64,000 nucleotides of DNA from Cocos nucifera (Eukaryota > Streptophyta > Magnoliopsida > Arecales > Arecaceae): assembly GCA_006176705.1 (NCBI GenBank), contig QRFJ01001924.1:248001-312000 (forward strand). The letters are read 5' to 3'. The first letter of the stretch is position 1. The number at the start of each line of letters is the position of its first letter. The notes below the pieces were generated by a model. That model saw nothing but the letters and a program-made list of their open reading frames with translations, ran no database searches and was not told the DNA's origin. Position numbers and translations under genes: made by a program. Shown here one piece after another: positions 11,131 through 21,112 of the stretch.

Positions 11131-11210
11131 GATTGCTTCTTCCCTATCATCACATAGTTTTTGCACCAACAAACAATAACATTGAAATGAAAGAGTTTTA
11201 TTGACGGAAA

Positions 11211-12559
11211 ATTACTGATAGTACATCCTCAGATTTTCTGAATTTCAAGATCGTCGGAGTGTCTTCCCTCCAAGCTCCTTCAAACGGTAAGTTTCGAGCC
11301 GGACGACCTCCTCTACTTCATACAGGCCTTCCCAATTCAGGACAAGCTTCCCCTAGTTCTGAGGCTGAAAGATGGCGGCTCGCCGAAGCACTAAGTCCCC
11401 CACTCTGAACATTTTACCTCTAACTTTGGAGTTATAGTATCGGGCCACCCTTCGCCTGTAGGCCGCCATCCGAACTTGGGCGTCCTCTCTTTTTTCTTCC
11501 AGCAGATCGAGGTTGACTCTGAGGTCCTACGAATTACGCTACTTATTGAAGGCCACGATTCGCGCTGATGGAAGCTTAAGCTCGATTGAGATGACTGCCT
11601 CCGTTCCGAAAGCCAAGGCGAATGATGTTTCCCCAGTCGGTAGCTTTTGAGTAGTTCGGTACGCCCAGAGGACGTGGTAGAATTCGTCTACCCAAGCCCC
11701 CTTGCTCTATCGAGCCTTATCTTGATGCCTTGCAGCAAGATCCGGTTGACCACTTCAACTTTCCCATTTGTCTGTGGGTGAGCTACCGATGTGAAGTGAT
11801 AGAAGATATTTAGATCTTCACAGAACTCGGCGAACCTCATCCCAACAAATTGTCGCCCGTTATCTGTTATAAGAGTTCGGAGCAAAACCGAACTGGCAGA
11901 CGATTGACTTCCAGATAAAATCCTGCACCTTGGTCTCGGTAATTTTTGCTAGTGGTTCAGCTTCGACCCATTTGGTGAAGTAGTCGATCGCGATCAGAAG
12001 AAACTTTCGTTGTCCGGATGCTGTCGGAAAAGAGCCAAGTATATCCATTCTCCACTGCGCAAATGGCCAAAGAGCGCTTAGTGGAGTAAGCTCGGAGGCC
12101 AGTTGTCTTTATAGGTTTGCATTCTTCTGACAGCGGTCACATTTCTTGACATATCCCATAGAATCGTGGTATAAGGTCGGCTATAGTACCCTTACCGAAG
12201 TAGTTTTTGTGATAGGAACCTGACTCCTACATGACTTCCACAAATTTTCTTGTGCACTTCTCATAATGCGAAGTCGACATCTGAAGGTCGAAGACATCTC
12301 AACAGCAGCAGCGAATACGACCTCTTATACAACTTGTCCTCATACAAAACGTACCGAGAGGCTTGATTCCTGAGTTTTCGAGCTTCTTTCGGGTCACGAG
12401 GAAGAACTCCCTCTTTGAGATAGGCAACTAACAGATCGATCCAGCTCGGCTCGAGCTCTGTCTGCATAACGAACTATGATTTCTCTGAGCTTGAGCATTT
12501 TAGAGTTTCGAAAAATACTTCTTTGGACAGTTCAGCTGGGGCTGAAGTGGCCAATTGAG
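11211..12559 (-). pseudogene. E1 pol remnant: RNase H end plus integrase
   Basis: On the minus strand it starts near 12559 with the linker after RNase H (QLATSAPAELSKEVFFETL). A pre-integrase segment follows (DLLVAYLKEGVLP; HHCC finger with KKCDRCQKNA readable in another frame). The integrase core shows WRMDILGSFPTASGQRKFLL, LITDNGRQF and NGKVEVVNR, so the D, D, E catalytic residues are visible. The C-terminal part has a GDLVLRRA...GKL..NWEG..EV block and ends LRMYYQ with TAA at 11211. Several frameshifts and stops break it. In the family, integrase inserts the cDNA. No working enzyme is expected here. Confidence 0.85.
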
Positions 12560-13062
12560 AGAGGAGGTCGGCTCTTGTAGGAATCCGACTGAAGAAGAAG
12601 TCCAAGAGGAGTTTGGCTCTTATACGAATCCGACTGAAAGAGAGGTCCGGAAGGAGTTCGACTTCTGAAGGAATCCGACTGAAGAAGAGATTTGAAAGGA
12701 GTTCGGCTCCTGGAGGCACTTGACTGAAGGAGAAATCCGAAAGGAGTTCGGCTCCCGGAGGCATCCGACTGAAGGAGAAATTCGAAAAGAATTCGGCTTT
12801 CGGAGGTATCCGACTGAAGGAGAGATCCAAAAGAAGTTCGGCTTCTGTAGGAATCCAACTGAAGAAAAAGTCTGGAAGGAGTTCGGCTCCTGTAGGAATC
12901 CGACTTAAGAAAAAGTCCGAAAGGAGTTCAACCGCTGGAGGAGTTCGGCTGGAGTTCGACCGTTGGAGGAAGAATTTCTGATCGAAGCTCTTCCGTAATT
13001 ACCAGTTACATTAGGCTAAGCGTCAAACTGGACTTCGGCGGGAGCGGAGTTTATCTCCAACA
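12560..13062 (-). repeat. Internal partial LTR inside E1
   Basis: About 500 bp copies the U3 start of the E1 LTR. It begins TGTTGGAGATAAA at 13062 on the element's strand, shares the GAAGAATTTCTGATCGAAGCTCTTCC block, and carries at least eight 45 bp minisatellite units. It stops inside the minisatellite, where it joins the pol remnant. The reading frame runs open through the join. Confidence 0.82.
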
Positions 13063-13745
13063 ATAGTCCCCTCACTCCCGAGTTCGAAATTCGAAGGAAG
13101 AGAGTACAAAAAAGACGACTGTCGAAGTCCTTTTTCAGACTCTGCACCCATTGAGGTTGAAGCTCGAGGGAGATCTTATCTTCTGCCGAGGTTAAAGAAT
13201 ATCTTATCTCCTGTTGAGGTTGAAGCTCCTGGAAGCTCGGAGAAAATCTTATCTTCAATCGAGGTTGAAGGAGATCTTATCTTTTATTGACATTGACGTT
13301 GAAGCTCGGAAGAGATCTTATCTCCAGCCGAGGTTAAAGTTGGAGCTCGAGAAAGATCTTATCTCCAGCCGAGGTTGAAAGAGATCTTATCTCCTGATGA
13401 CGTTGAATCTCGGAAGAGATCTTATCTCCAACCGAGGTTGAAGGAGATCTTATCTCTTATTGACGTTGAAGCTCGAGGAAAATCTTATCTCCAGTCGAGG
13501 TTGAAGTTGGAGCTCAAAAGAAATCTTATCTCCAACCGAGATTGAAGGAGATCTTATCTCATGTACCAAAAGCCTTCTATCTGGCCTAAAAAAGAAGTTC
13601 AGCTTAATCTTTTCTTGTTATAATTCACAAAAGACAGGAATGTTGAAATAAGAATTCTCTATTGAAAAGTGGTCAACGATATTGCACATTTTCAAAATTT
13701 TAACGTTAACACTATGTAGCTCTTTAATATCTTTTCTTGCCGATG
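13063..13745 (-). repeat. Internal copy of E1 3' spacer with GAGATCTTATCTCC tandem repeats
   Basis: 13065-13165 matches the purine tract and spacer at 9688-9790. Then 13140-13565 holds about ten imperfect units of GAGATCTTATCTCC plus GAGGTTGAAG words with 40-60 bp spacing. The terminal copy has only about one unit, so the inner segment came from a different family member or expanded after duplication. Confidence 0.75.
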
Positions 13746-15289
13746 TCCCCCGACCATGGTATTGATACTTCTACGCAGAGATTGGCTTCTTTAAGACCCC
13801 TTCCCCTGGGTCTCCCTCGGTTGCGAAAAAGCCCTTGGTTGCTCTCCTCTTGCTTCAGACCGGCATCTAAGAAATCGACCTAGCTGGCCTCTCCTGATGA
13901 GCTTCTTAATTTCGTCTTAAAGCTGAATGCATTCTTCAGTATCGTGGCCGTAGTCATGATGGTAGAGGCAGTACTTGCTTCGATTGTACTTGTTTAGGAG
14001 AGATCGTAATTCTTCTGATCTTAGTAGCTGATTCTTAATTTTCATCAGAACTTGAGTTTTAGGAACATTAAGGGGGCGTAGTTGTAGAACCTTCCGGCAG
14101 GAGAACTTCGCGCCCTTCTGTCGGGGCTTCGGACTCGCTTGCGCTCAAGGAGTTTGGACTCGCTTGCGCTCGGGGGGAGTCCTTGAGCGCGGCCGAACTT
14201 CATTCAACCCTCCTTCAGCGGCGGGTCTGTTAGACTCGCCCTCCCGCCGTTCTCCTGCGGCTTCTTCATCCTTCAACTTGAAGACTTCTTCTGCACGGGC
14301 ATATCCCTCGGCCCGAGCTAGCAGATCGGCAAAATCTCTGCGGTACTTCTTCAGGGAGAACAGCAAATCGTTCTTCTGAAGACCGTCCTTGAGTGCGGCC
14401 ATCGCAACAGACTGATCCAAATTCCGGACCTCCAATGCAGCAGCATTAAATCAGATGACATAAGCCCGGATAGATTTTCCCTCCTGCTTAATATTCATCA
14501 AAAAATCTGAACCTCGGCGGAAACATCGACTGCTGACGAAGTGAGCCACAAACTGATGGCATATCTAGTCAAATGAGAAGATCGTACCTGGCTTCAACGC
14601 CGAGTACCAGTTTCTTGCTGCTTCCTTTAAGATATATGAAAAAGCTCGGCATACGATGGCATCTGATGCGCCATGGAGCAGCATCATGGTCCGAAAGGCC
14701 TTCAGGTGATCGATCGGATCAGAAGTTCCATCGTAACTTTCAAGTTGAGGATGCTTGAAATTCGACGGAACGAGCTCTTGCATAATTCGAAGAGAGAAAG
14801 AGGATCGGTGCAGACATCGTCATAGGAAGCCGGGGCGACGTAGCGGAGTTCTTCAATCCGTCGGCTCATTTCCTAGAGCCTTTGATTCAAGAGATCTTCA
14901 CGCTCATTGATCTCTAGAGTTTTCTGATGGGATGGGAACAAAGCTTCCTCCGAATTTGAATCATGGTTCGAGCAATGGCTCCCCACCCTCTGTTTTCCCT
15001 TTTCGAAGGTCACTGGTCAGCTAACCCAAGTCGATCGTCCCCCAACCGGATCATGGGGCTCCGAAAGAGCCTGCTCCAGTTAAATTGACGCCGAAGCCTG
15101 CCGATGTATGACCTGCACTGCCTTCGTGAGACCGCGAACCTACTGGACCAACAGATTGAACTGCTCCGCATCCACTATGGCTGCAGATGGAGCTTGAGTT
15201 ACCGGAACTGGAGTGAGAACGGATTGATCTGGACGGAATCTGACTGTAGAGGCCGTTGATCGCCGAGTTGAAGCTTTCCTGAGAGGCAT
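13746..15289 (-). pseudogene. E1 gag (capsid) pseudogene
   Basis: The start ATG is at 15289 on the minus strand (MPLRKAS), about 100 nt after the primer-binding site. The Retrotrans_gag domain is readable at 14783-14565 (YDGTSDPIDHLKAFRTMMLL ... AARNWYSALKPG) and 14435-14145 (SVAMAALKDGLQKNDLLFSL, then a basic/acidic tail). At about 13960-13870 comes the gypsy gag tail YCLYHHDYGHDTEECIQL, then RRGQLGRFL. Near 13745 it reads INTMVGGH, the usual gag-protease border, and then homology stops. At least two internal stops and one frameshift are present. Gag forms the virus-like particle in this family. Confidence 0.85.
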
Positions 15290-15374
15290 TTTTTTTCAAG
15301 AAGAACCCTAGAGAAGAAGAAGAGAGATCGCTGCTAAGCACTCCTTTAAGATCAAGAAAATCTCAGAAACAGAA

Positions 15375-15393
15375 GGCCCTTCTTCTAGCGCCA
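15375..15393 (-). other. E1 primer-binding site
   Basis: On the element's strand TGGCGCTAGAAGAAGGGCC lies four bases after the 5' LTR. It starts TGG, complementary to a tRNA CCA end. I cannot name the tRNA without a search. E2 has a related site (TGGCGCATCAGAAAGGGAG). Confidence 0.7.
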
Positions 15394-15397
15394 ATCC

Positions 15398-16581
15398 TAT
15401 TTATGCAGAATCTGATTGACACCGAATCGAGCTGGAGCTGGGAAAGATGAGGTCGCCGTCGGTGATCTGCAAAATAAAGTACTGTCCGGAGTCGGTGGTG
15501 GTGGCTCTAGCAGGATCATTCGACGATCAAGTCAAATCTTCTGACCAACAGAAATATAGTGCTCGGGTATGAATTCGGTAGAGTTTTGGGGAAGGAGAAA
15601 AGAGCTTAGAAAAAATGTATCTAGAGGATGTCTTTTTATAGATAGAACATGTTGTAACCGTCCGGTAGTGGGATCGTCTGTAGCAGACTAATAAATAACA
15701 GTCGTAACCATCCTGATAAATGACAGTCGTAACCATCCTGATAAATGACAGTCGTAATCGTCCAGTAGTGGGATCGCCTGTAAGAATCCGTCTGAAGGAG
15801 AAGTCTGGAAAGAGTTCGGCTCCTATAGGAATTTGACTGAAAAAAGATCCGGAAGGAGTTCGACTCCTGTAGAAATCTGACTGAAGAAGAAGTTCGAAAG
15901 GAGTTTGGCTTTTGTAGAAATCCGATTGAAGAAAAAGTTCGGAAGGAGTTCGATCTCTTGAGGAATCCAACTGAAGAAGAGATTTAGAAGGAGTTCGGCT
16001 CCTGGAGGAATCCGTCGAAAGAAGTTTGACTCCTATAGGAATCCGATTAAAGGAGAAATCCAAAAGTAGTTCGACTCCTAAAGAAATCCGACTGAAGGAG
16101 GAATTCGGAAGGAGTTCGGCTCCTAAAAAAATCCAACTAAAAAAGATGTCCGAAAGGGTTCGACTCCTAGAAGAATCCAAAAAGATGTCCGAAAGAAGTT
16201 CGGCTCCTGAAGAAATCCGATTAAAGGAGAAATCCGAAAGAAGTTCGGCTCCTGAAGAAATCAGACTGCTAGAGGAATCCGAAAGAAGTTCGGCTCCTGG
16301 AGAAATCCGACTGCTGGAAAAGTCCGAAAGAAATTTGATCGTTGGAGGAAACCGATTGATGGAGAAGTCTGAAAGTAATTCGACTGAAGTTCGAAAGAAA
16401 TTTAGTCGCTGGAGGAGTTCGACTGAGGTTCAGCTGTAGGAGAAGTTCGGCCGCTAGAGGGGTTCGACTGAGATTCAGCCATTGAAGAAAGAATTCATGA
16501 TCGAAGCTCTTTCATGATTACCAATTGTATTAGGCTAAGCGTCAAACTGAACTTCGACGGAAGTAGAATTTATCCCCAACA
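15398..16581 (-). repeat. E1 5' LTR
   Basis: Direct repeat of 8571-9685, slightly longer (about 1.18 kb). It holds three 25-26 bp units near 15687-15760 and about 12 of the 45 bp hairpin units from about 15785 to 16440. On the element's strand it starts TGTTGGGGATAAATTC at 16581. The left edge reads TATTTATGCAG against TGTTGATGCAG in the other LTR, so the terminal CA has decayed. Confidence 0.87.
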
Positions 16582-16586
16582 ATGCT
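16582..16586. repeat. Right target-site duplication of E1
   Basis: ATGCT, exact match to 8566-8570. Confidence 0.8.
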
Positions 16587-17071
16587 AAAAAGATAAACAC
16601 TTATAGGATTCCAATAAAATCTTATTCTCATGTTGTTTTCATCATCTTTCATTCTTGAAATCATAGCAGTTTCTTTCCATCCATCTTTACAAAGAAAAGA
16701 TCTTTGTCAAATAAATGCAAATGCATTCTAGATAGACAAATTCATGTCAAACAATCAACTTCGAGGACACGCACCATCGGCAAAAGATCATTCGGACACA
16801 GATTTATAATCTGCCTGTCCAAGATCCACTTCAGGCTAATTGAAATTGCAAACACCATATACCCACACCATCTAGTAACTCATACGATCCAAATTACCAC
16901 AATCCAAGCATCAGCGCATCAATAAAGAGGCAGCAATCCTATAGCAGCAATCCTCATTAACATAACAGTAAAAGCAATCAAATTTCCAAAGACACCCAAC
17001 CAAACGTCCCAAAAAGACCAAATCCAGAATCAAAAGAGCACGTTCAAGGTGGGGAAAAGAACAACTCACAC

Positions 17072-17214
17072 GCTCTTGAAAAGGTAAGCTCGACCATACC
17101 GACCGTTAAAGTCCTTGGAGATGATGGCATCGTGCGAGGCCGAATCGACCTTGCAGCGCCTGCACTTGAAGACCTTCGGCCCAGGCAGCGACTCCACGAA
17201 GAGCAACCCCATGA
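17072..17214 (-). CDS. Yippee-like protein, exon 1 (start codon)
   Basis: Read on the minus strand from ATG at 17214, it encodes residues 1-47 and two bases of codon 48. It opens MGLLFVESLPGPKVFKCRRC and has HDAIISKDFNGRYGRAYLFK further on. CRRC (residues 17 and 20) is the first zinc-ligand pair of the Yippee fold; exon 2 supplies the second. The donor GTGAGT follows at 17071. There is no upstream ATG on this strand between the TATA box and this start, which supports the start choice. The protein resembles the short Yippee-like type of plants (compare Arabidopsis At4g27745). Zinc binding is supported by the motifs; the cellular role is not known from sequence. Confidence 0.92.
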
Positions 17215-17535
17215 ACGGACCAATTAAGCACTCAAGAGCCGGAATCCTCCAACCCTAACCCAAAATTTCCAATCCTCCTCCAATCAGGGATCCGGAGCGG
17301 CCCCGATCCCCACCAAGTACCAACCAAGCACCAGGAAAACCTCAATCGAAAGAGGCAAAGTCGAAGATGTCGAAGATCTCTCGCAGAATCGCCAGTGGAT
17401 AAGAAGGATCCGCTCGGAACCGAGGAGAATTTTGTGGGAGGTGGGGGGCGAGGGCCGAGAAGACGGGAGAGAAGCAGCGCGACGTAATGCCTCTCGAAGA
17501 ATATAAAGAAGAACGGTTTGGAACGGAGGGGTTGA
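17215..17535 (-). other. 5' leader of the Yippee-like gene
   Basis: GC-richer than its surroundings and free of ATG on the minus strand. Its right limit is an inferred transcription start about 30 bases after the TATA box. Long frames in it have no ATG start and look like by-products of base composition. Confidence 0.6.
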
Positions 17536-17559
17536 ACCAACGGCGACGGGGAAGGCAGG

Positions 17560-17567
17560 TATTTATA
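17560..17567 (-). promoter_or_regulatory. TATA box of the Yippee-like gene
   Basis: TATAAATA on the minus strand in a GC-rich setting (CTCTATAAATACC), about 350 bases upstream of the start codon. An ACGTGGC word lies at about 17640-17646 further upstream and could be a G-box/ABRE-like site, but this is weak. Confidence 0.7.
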
Positions 17568-18426
17568 GAGGGGAGCCCGGGGGTATTCGGATTACCGTCG
17601 GTCACTTCGGAGGTGTGCGTTTCGCTTGGTTGAGGGCATACGTGGCGAGTTCTTATGGGCGGAATTTTGAAATGATTTTGGTGTTAGAAAATAAATATAT
17701 TTATATTTTATATCGGGCCTCGCGGAGCGAGATCAGGGGGCTAGCGCTGCAGATTCTTAATGCGGAAGCAATTGCCTTGGCCCTCGGGTGACGTCCACGA
17801 CTACTTTTAAAATTTCAGCCGGTGGTAGCTAATCATATTAGCGACGCACCGAACGTAGTTTGATCCAAGAAAGCTTGCTTTTTTGTTTGGAGATACATCA
17901 AAAATGCCACCAATAAATCTCAAAACTATTTTAAAATCTATTAAAGTTCATTTTGGGCTTACCACCAATTGAATTTTGATATCCGCAAGATTCTATCATA
18001 TTTAGATTGAAAAGGGTCAGATACCAAGTGTAGTTGTTTCTGCATCCAATTCGAATTGGATTGGAACAGAAACCTTTATATGCGATCAATTTGGATACAG
18101 CGCACTCTGCCACTCAAACATCATAACAGTATTCGACCGGGTTTACCATATTTATTTAGAAAGCTAATTCATAATAAGAATATACTCATTTCAAATATAT
18201 TATAATATTTTATATTTTAATAATTAATTGTTTTTATAAAAAATTAGATCTCTTTCCTTTTGATAAAAAATGATATTATAATATTGTGACACTTTAGACT
18301 AGTCTGGGCCCAACTAAATCAAGTCATACCTTAGGCTGAGCCTAGTCTAACCCATGAACAAGGCTACTACCCAATCACCGGAGGAATAACCAAAAAATTC
18401 AAAATTATTAGCATTAGCATACCCCT
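17568..18426. other. Upstream region of the Yippee-like gene, no gene seen
   Basis: It holds the distal promoter. A GC-richer block lies at about 17715-17830. Beyond 17880 the sequence becomes AT-rich and runs into the copia remnant E4. No further coding pattern is seen. Confidence 0.45.
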
Positions 18427-19455
18427 TTAATTATATCCAAAATTGCTTGCTGCATTCCAATGCAATTTACCGAGGCTTTCCATAAATCTAAACATCAAAC
18501 ATGTTATCTTTTTCCTTATATTTGTCATATAAAATAAACACTTAATCAAACAATTGGTATCATCTTTTTCTTTACGAGCATTCAAAGAAAATTCTATATC
18601 TGTGCTCATTGGATTTTGGACCAAATTAATTTTCATTCAAAATCGGTCAAGCAAATCAATTATATATTTTTAAAAATTATACAATCATGTTGGTACAACT
18701 CCAAGCCAAGATAATGATTAATTGAACTAAGATTTGTTATCTCAAATTCATTAATCGTGTGAGGCTTAAACTCACCAATTAATTTATTATTTCTAATAAA
18801 AATTAAATCATCAATATATAAAAAAATATTCAAAACTTTTGTGCCTTCAAATTTGATGTTGAATGTGGGCTCACTTTTACTTTGTTGGAACCTATTCTAA
18901 ATAAAATATACATCAATCCTACCATACCATATCCTTAATACTTCCTTCGACTAGTAAAATATTTTCTTTAATCTATAAACCTTTTTCTCATCTTTTAATT
19001 CCCTAACTCTATTGTTGCTCGATATATACTTTCTCATCCAAAAAAACTATTTAAAAAAACCGATTCTACACTAAATTAGTAAACTTTTAACATATTATAT
19101 GTAGCTAAAAGTCAAAATAATTTTAAAATATCAAATTTAAAAATTAAAATAAAAATTTTATCAAAATCAATATCTTATTGCTATGGATATTTTTTGACCA
19201 TATTTTTTTTTTGTTTCAGCGCTTTTGAACTGATCAATCTAGTCTGTTTTTTATCTTATGGACACACTTCAAACTAACAGATTCTTTGTTCAAGAAGATC
19301 TACAAGCTCCCTAATTTGTTTTTGCTCCTGCAATTTATTCATCTATCGCCTTACACCATTCCTTGGGCAATGCTATATCTTCAAAATTTCATGTCTTAAC
19401 AATTTGACTAATTGACATCTTTCATAAATTTCAGCTAAGAGACTAAGCCCAGCTA
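18427..19455 (-). pseudogene. E4 copia pol remnant, RT part (left half)
   Basis: Read right to left on the minus strand: SLLAEIYER and ELVDLLEQ words (RT entry, about 19450-19270), KVYRLKK...SKEV.R.WYGRID (about 18990-18900), FLYIDDLIFIRNN with the RT active-site variant YIDD (about 18820), NEFEITNLSSINHYLGLELYQ (about 18760-18690), then RFMESLGKLHWNAA (about 18490). This order is the copia RT domain up to the start of RNase H. Stops and shifts occur throughout. It is the downstream half of the element whose integrase, protease and gag lie at 39480-41215; E2 separates the two. Confidence 0.85.
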
Positions 19456-19457
19456 AG

Positions 19458-20180
19458 AGTTGCGGCTAATCCACTTGCGATTGCAATTGAATGCCGAAAA
19501 ATCTGCAAGAAAAATCAACACTGACTAGAATTGGCTCTAGCTTAAATTAAAGGGATGGACTGGTCGAACAGGAAAGTAGAAAGTAAGAAAAAAAGTTTGC
19601 TCTTGAAATCACCTGTCCCCCCTAGATTGATCAGATTACCACCCTTTTATAGGTATCGGAGTGATAGCTGTCTGACACGTGAGTCCCTCTTTTTTTGATA
19701 TAGTACGATCATGGGTTGATAGTCAAAACCATCCACTAATTACCGTTGTCCACTCTTCTTGGGGATGGTTTTGTATAGCCGATCGTTGGTCGATTGATCG
19801 GGACCGATGGATCGTCAGTCGGCTGGTTTTATGTCGGTCGATTGTCAGTCAGCTGATTTTGTGCCAGTTGATCGTCGGTCAGATAATTAGGATCGATCGA
19901 TTATCGATTGGTTGGCTAGTTGACTTTGTGTTGACCGATCATCGGTCGATCGGAAGATTTGAAACTGAACAATAATTGATCGGGTGACTTCGAGGAAGAG
20001 CGATTGATAACTGTCCAAATGATTTTTGACCGATGGTTAGTCGGTTTTATCGAACTACATGCCCATCAGATGGTAATACGTCGGCATTTTCATCGTTGTA
20101 TCGACGGACATCCGTCGAAGATCGGTGATCAGTTGGTTGCAATGCTGGTGAGTCGGGCAGCGGAGCAACATCCTCCAATA
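19458..20180 (-). repeat. Inverted LTR copy A (E2 family)
   Basis: About 723 bp matching the E2 3' LTR (38737-39475) in reverse orientation. It starts TATTGGAGGATGTTGCTCC at 20180 on the minus strand and ends GGATTAGCCGCAAC near 19458. It keeps the CACGTG box (19676-19681) and the TATAAAAG box (19644-19651). Confidence 0.85.
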
Positions 20181-20242
20181 GTTGCCCCCTACACCTAAGT
20201 TCGGTGCGATGATTTGACCTTTTATCTTAACATCCTCCAACA
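20181..20242 (-). other. Residual internal piece between the two inverted LTRs
   Basis: On the minus strand AAGATAAAAGGTCAAATCATC ... GTAGGGGGCAAC matches the sequence directly upstream of the E2 3' LTR (38690-38736), including the purine tract. All coding sequence between the two LTRs is missing. Confidence 0.78.
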
Positions 20243-20981
20243 GTCGAGCGGCAAATCTACCTATGCTTGCGATTGAATATAGAGAAACCTGCAAGAAAAG
20301 TCTGCACTGACCGGAGTTCGCTCCGGTGGGGACTCTTCGATGCTTAACTTAGAGGGATGGACTGGTCGAACAGAAAAGCAGAAAGTAAGAAAAAGAGTTT
20401 GCTCTTAGAATCACTTGTCCTCCCTAGACTGACTAGATTACCTTCCTTTTATAGTGTCAGAGTGATAACTCTCTGACACGTGGGTCACTCTTATTCTGAT
20501 GTAGTGTGATCGTGGGTTGATAGTCAAAACCATCCACTAATTACTATCGTCTGCTCTTCTCGGGGACAATTTTATATAGTCGATCGTTGGTCGATTGATC
20601 GAGACCGATGGATCATCAGTCGGCTAATTTTATGCTGATCGATTATCGATCGACTGATTTTGTGCCAGTCGATCATCAGTCAGATGATTAGGATCGATCG
20701 ATTATTGGTTGGTTGGCTAGCTGATTTTGTGCTGACCAATCGTCGGTCGGTCGAAAAACTTGAGATCGAACAATAATTGATCGGATGACTTCGAGGAAGA
20801 GTGATTGACAGTTGTCCAAATAATTTTTGGACGATGGTTAGTCGGATTTGTCGAACTACACACCCATCGAATGGTAATGCATCGGCATTTCCGTCGTTGT
20901 GTCGACGGACATCCGTCGGAGATCGATGATCAGTTGGTTGCAATGCTGGTGAGTCGGGCGGTGGAGTAACATCCTCCAACA
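20243..20981 (-). repeat. Inverted LTR copy B (E2 family)
   Basis: About 739 bp, the same length as the E2 3' LTR, in reverse orientation. It starts TGTTGGAGGATGTTACTCC at 20981 on the minus strand. The CACGTG box is at 20477-20482 and the TATA box at 20446-20453. With copy A it forms an LTR-LTR unit with almost no inside. Confidence 0.86.
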
Positions 20982-20983
20982 GC

Positions 20984-21066
20984 TCAGAGCCAACTTCGGT
21001 CAGTGCGGACCTTTCTTGTAGATTTCTCGGCATTCAATTGCAGGCGCAGGTGGATTGGCCGCAACA
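20984..21066 (+). repeat. E2 5' LTR stub (U5 end only)
   Basis: TCAGAGCCAACTTCGGTCAG ... GGATTGGCCGCAACA matches the last about 85 bp of the 3' LTR (39391-39475). The upstream LTR part is missing and the inverted LTR copy B starts directly to the left. Confidence 0.85.
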
Positions 21067-21069
21067 GAT

Positions 21070-21088
21070 TGGCGCATCAGAAAGGGAG
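21070..21088 (+). other. E2 primer-binding site
   Basis: TGGCGCATCAGAAAGGGAG starts three bases after the LTR end CAACA. It begins TGG, as expected for pairing with a tRNA CCA end. Confidence 0.7.
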
Positions 21089-21112
21089 AAGATCAAGAAT
21101 CAAACTTTACAA

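Larger units (their letters stand above)
8571..16581 (-). mobile_element. E1: rearranged Ty3/gypsy LTR retrotransposon (Tat-like)
   Basis: This 8.0 kb element reads on the minus strand. It has two LTRs (15398-16581 as 5' LTR, 8571-9685 as 3' LTR), TG...CA ends (TGTTGGGGATAAA at the start), a 5 bp target-site duplication ATGCT, a primer-binding site after the 5' LTR and a purine tract before the 3' LTR. Its inside runs gag, then a piece that copies the 3' untranslated region plus part of the LTR, then integrase, then a tandem array of about 110 bp units. Protease and most of RT/RNase H are missing. It lies in intron 1 of the Yippee-like gene. The large array near the 3' LTR and the gag/integrase type fit the Tat lineage. 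It is non-autonomous. Confidence 0.88.
5027..17071 (-). other. Intron 1 of the Yippee-like gene (12.0 kb)
   Basis: It is bounded by GTGAGT at the exon 1 side (17071 downward) and TTTCAG at the exon 2 side. Two thirds of it is the E1 gypsy element (8571-16581), which lies in the same orientation as the gene. Without E1 the intron would be about 4.0 kb. The flanks 5027-8565 and 16587-17071 are AT-rich, with no coding pattern that I recognise. A degenerate repeat patch lies at about 7270-7480. Confidence 0.82.

Noticed and set aside
17232..17605. Upstream ORFs in the Yippee-like leader
   Set aside because: Between the TATA box and the main ATG there is no ATG on the minus strand; the apparent frames start at non-ATG codons or upstream of the promoter.
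20004..20294. Frames in the inverted LTR copies as genes
   Set aside because: They lie wholly in LTR U3 sequence repeated three times in the window, with no domain.
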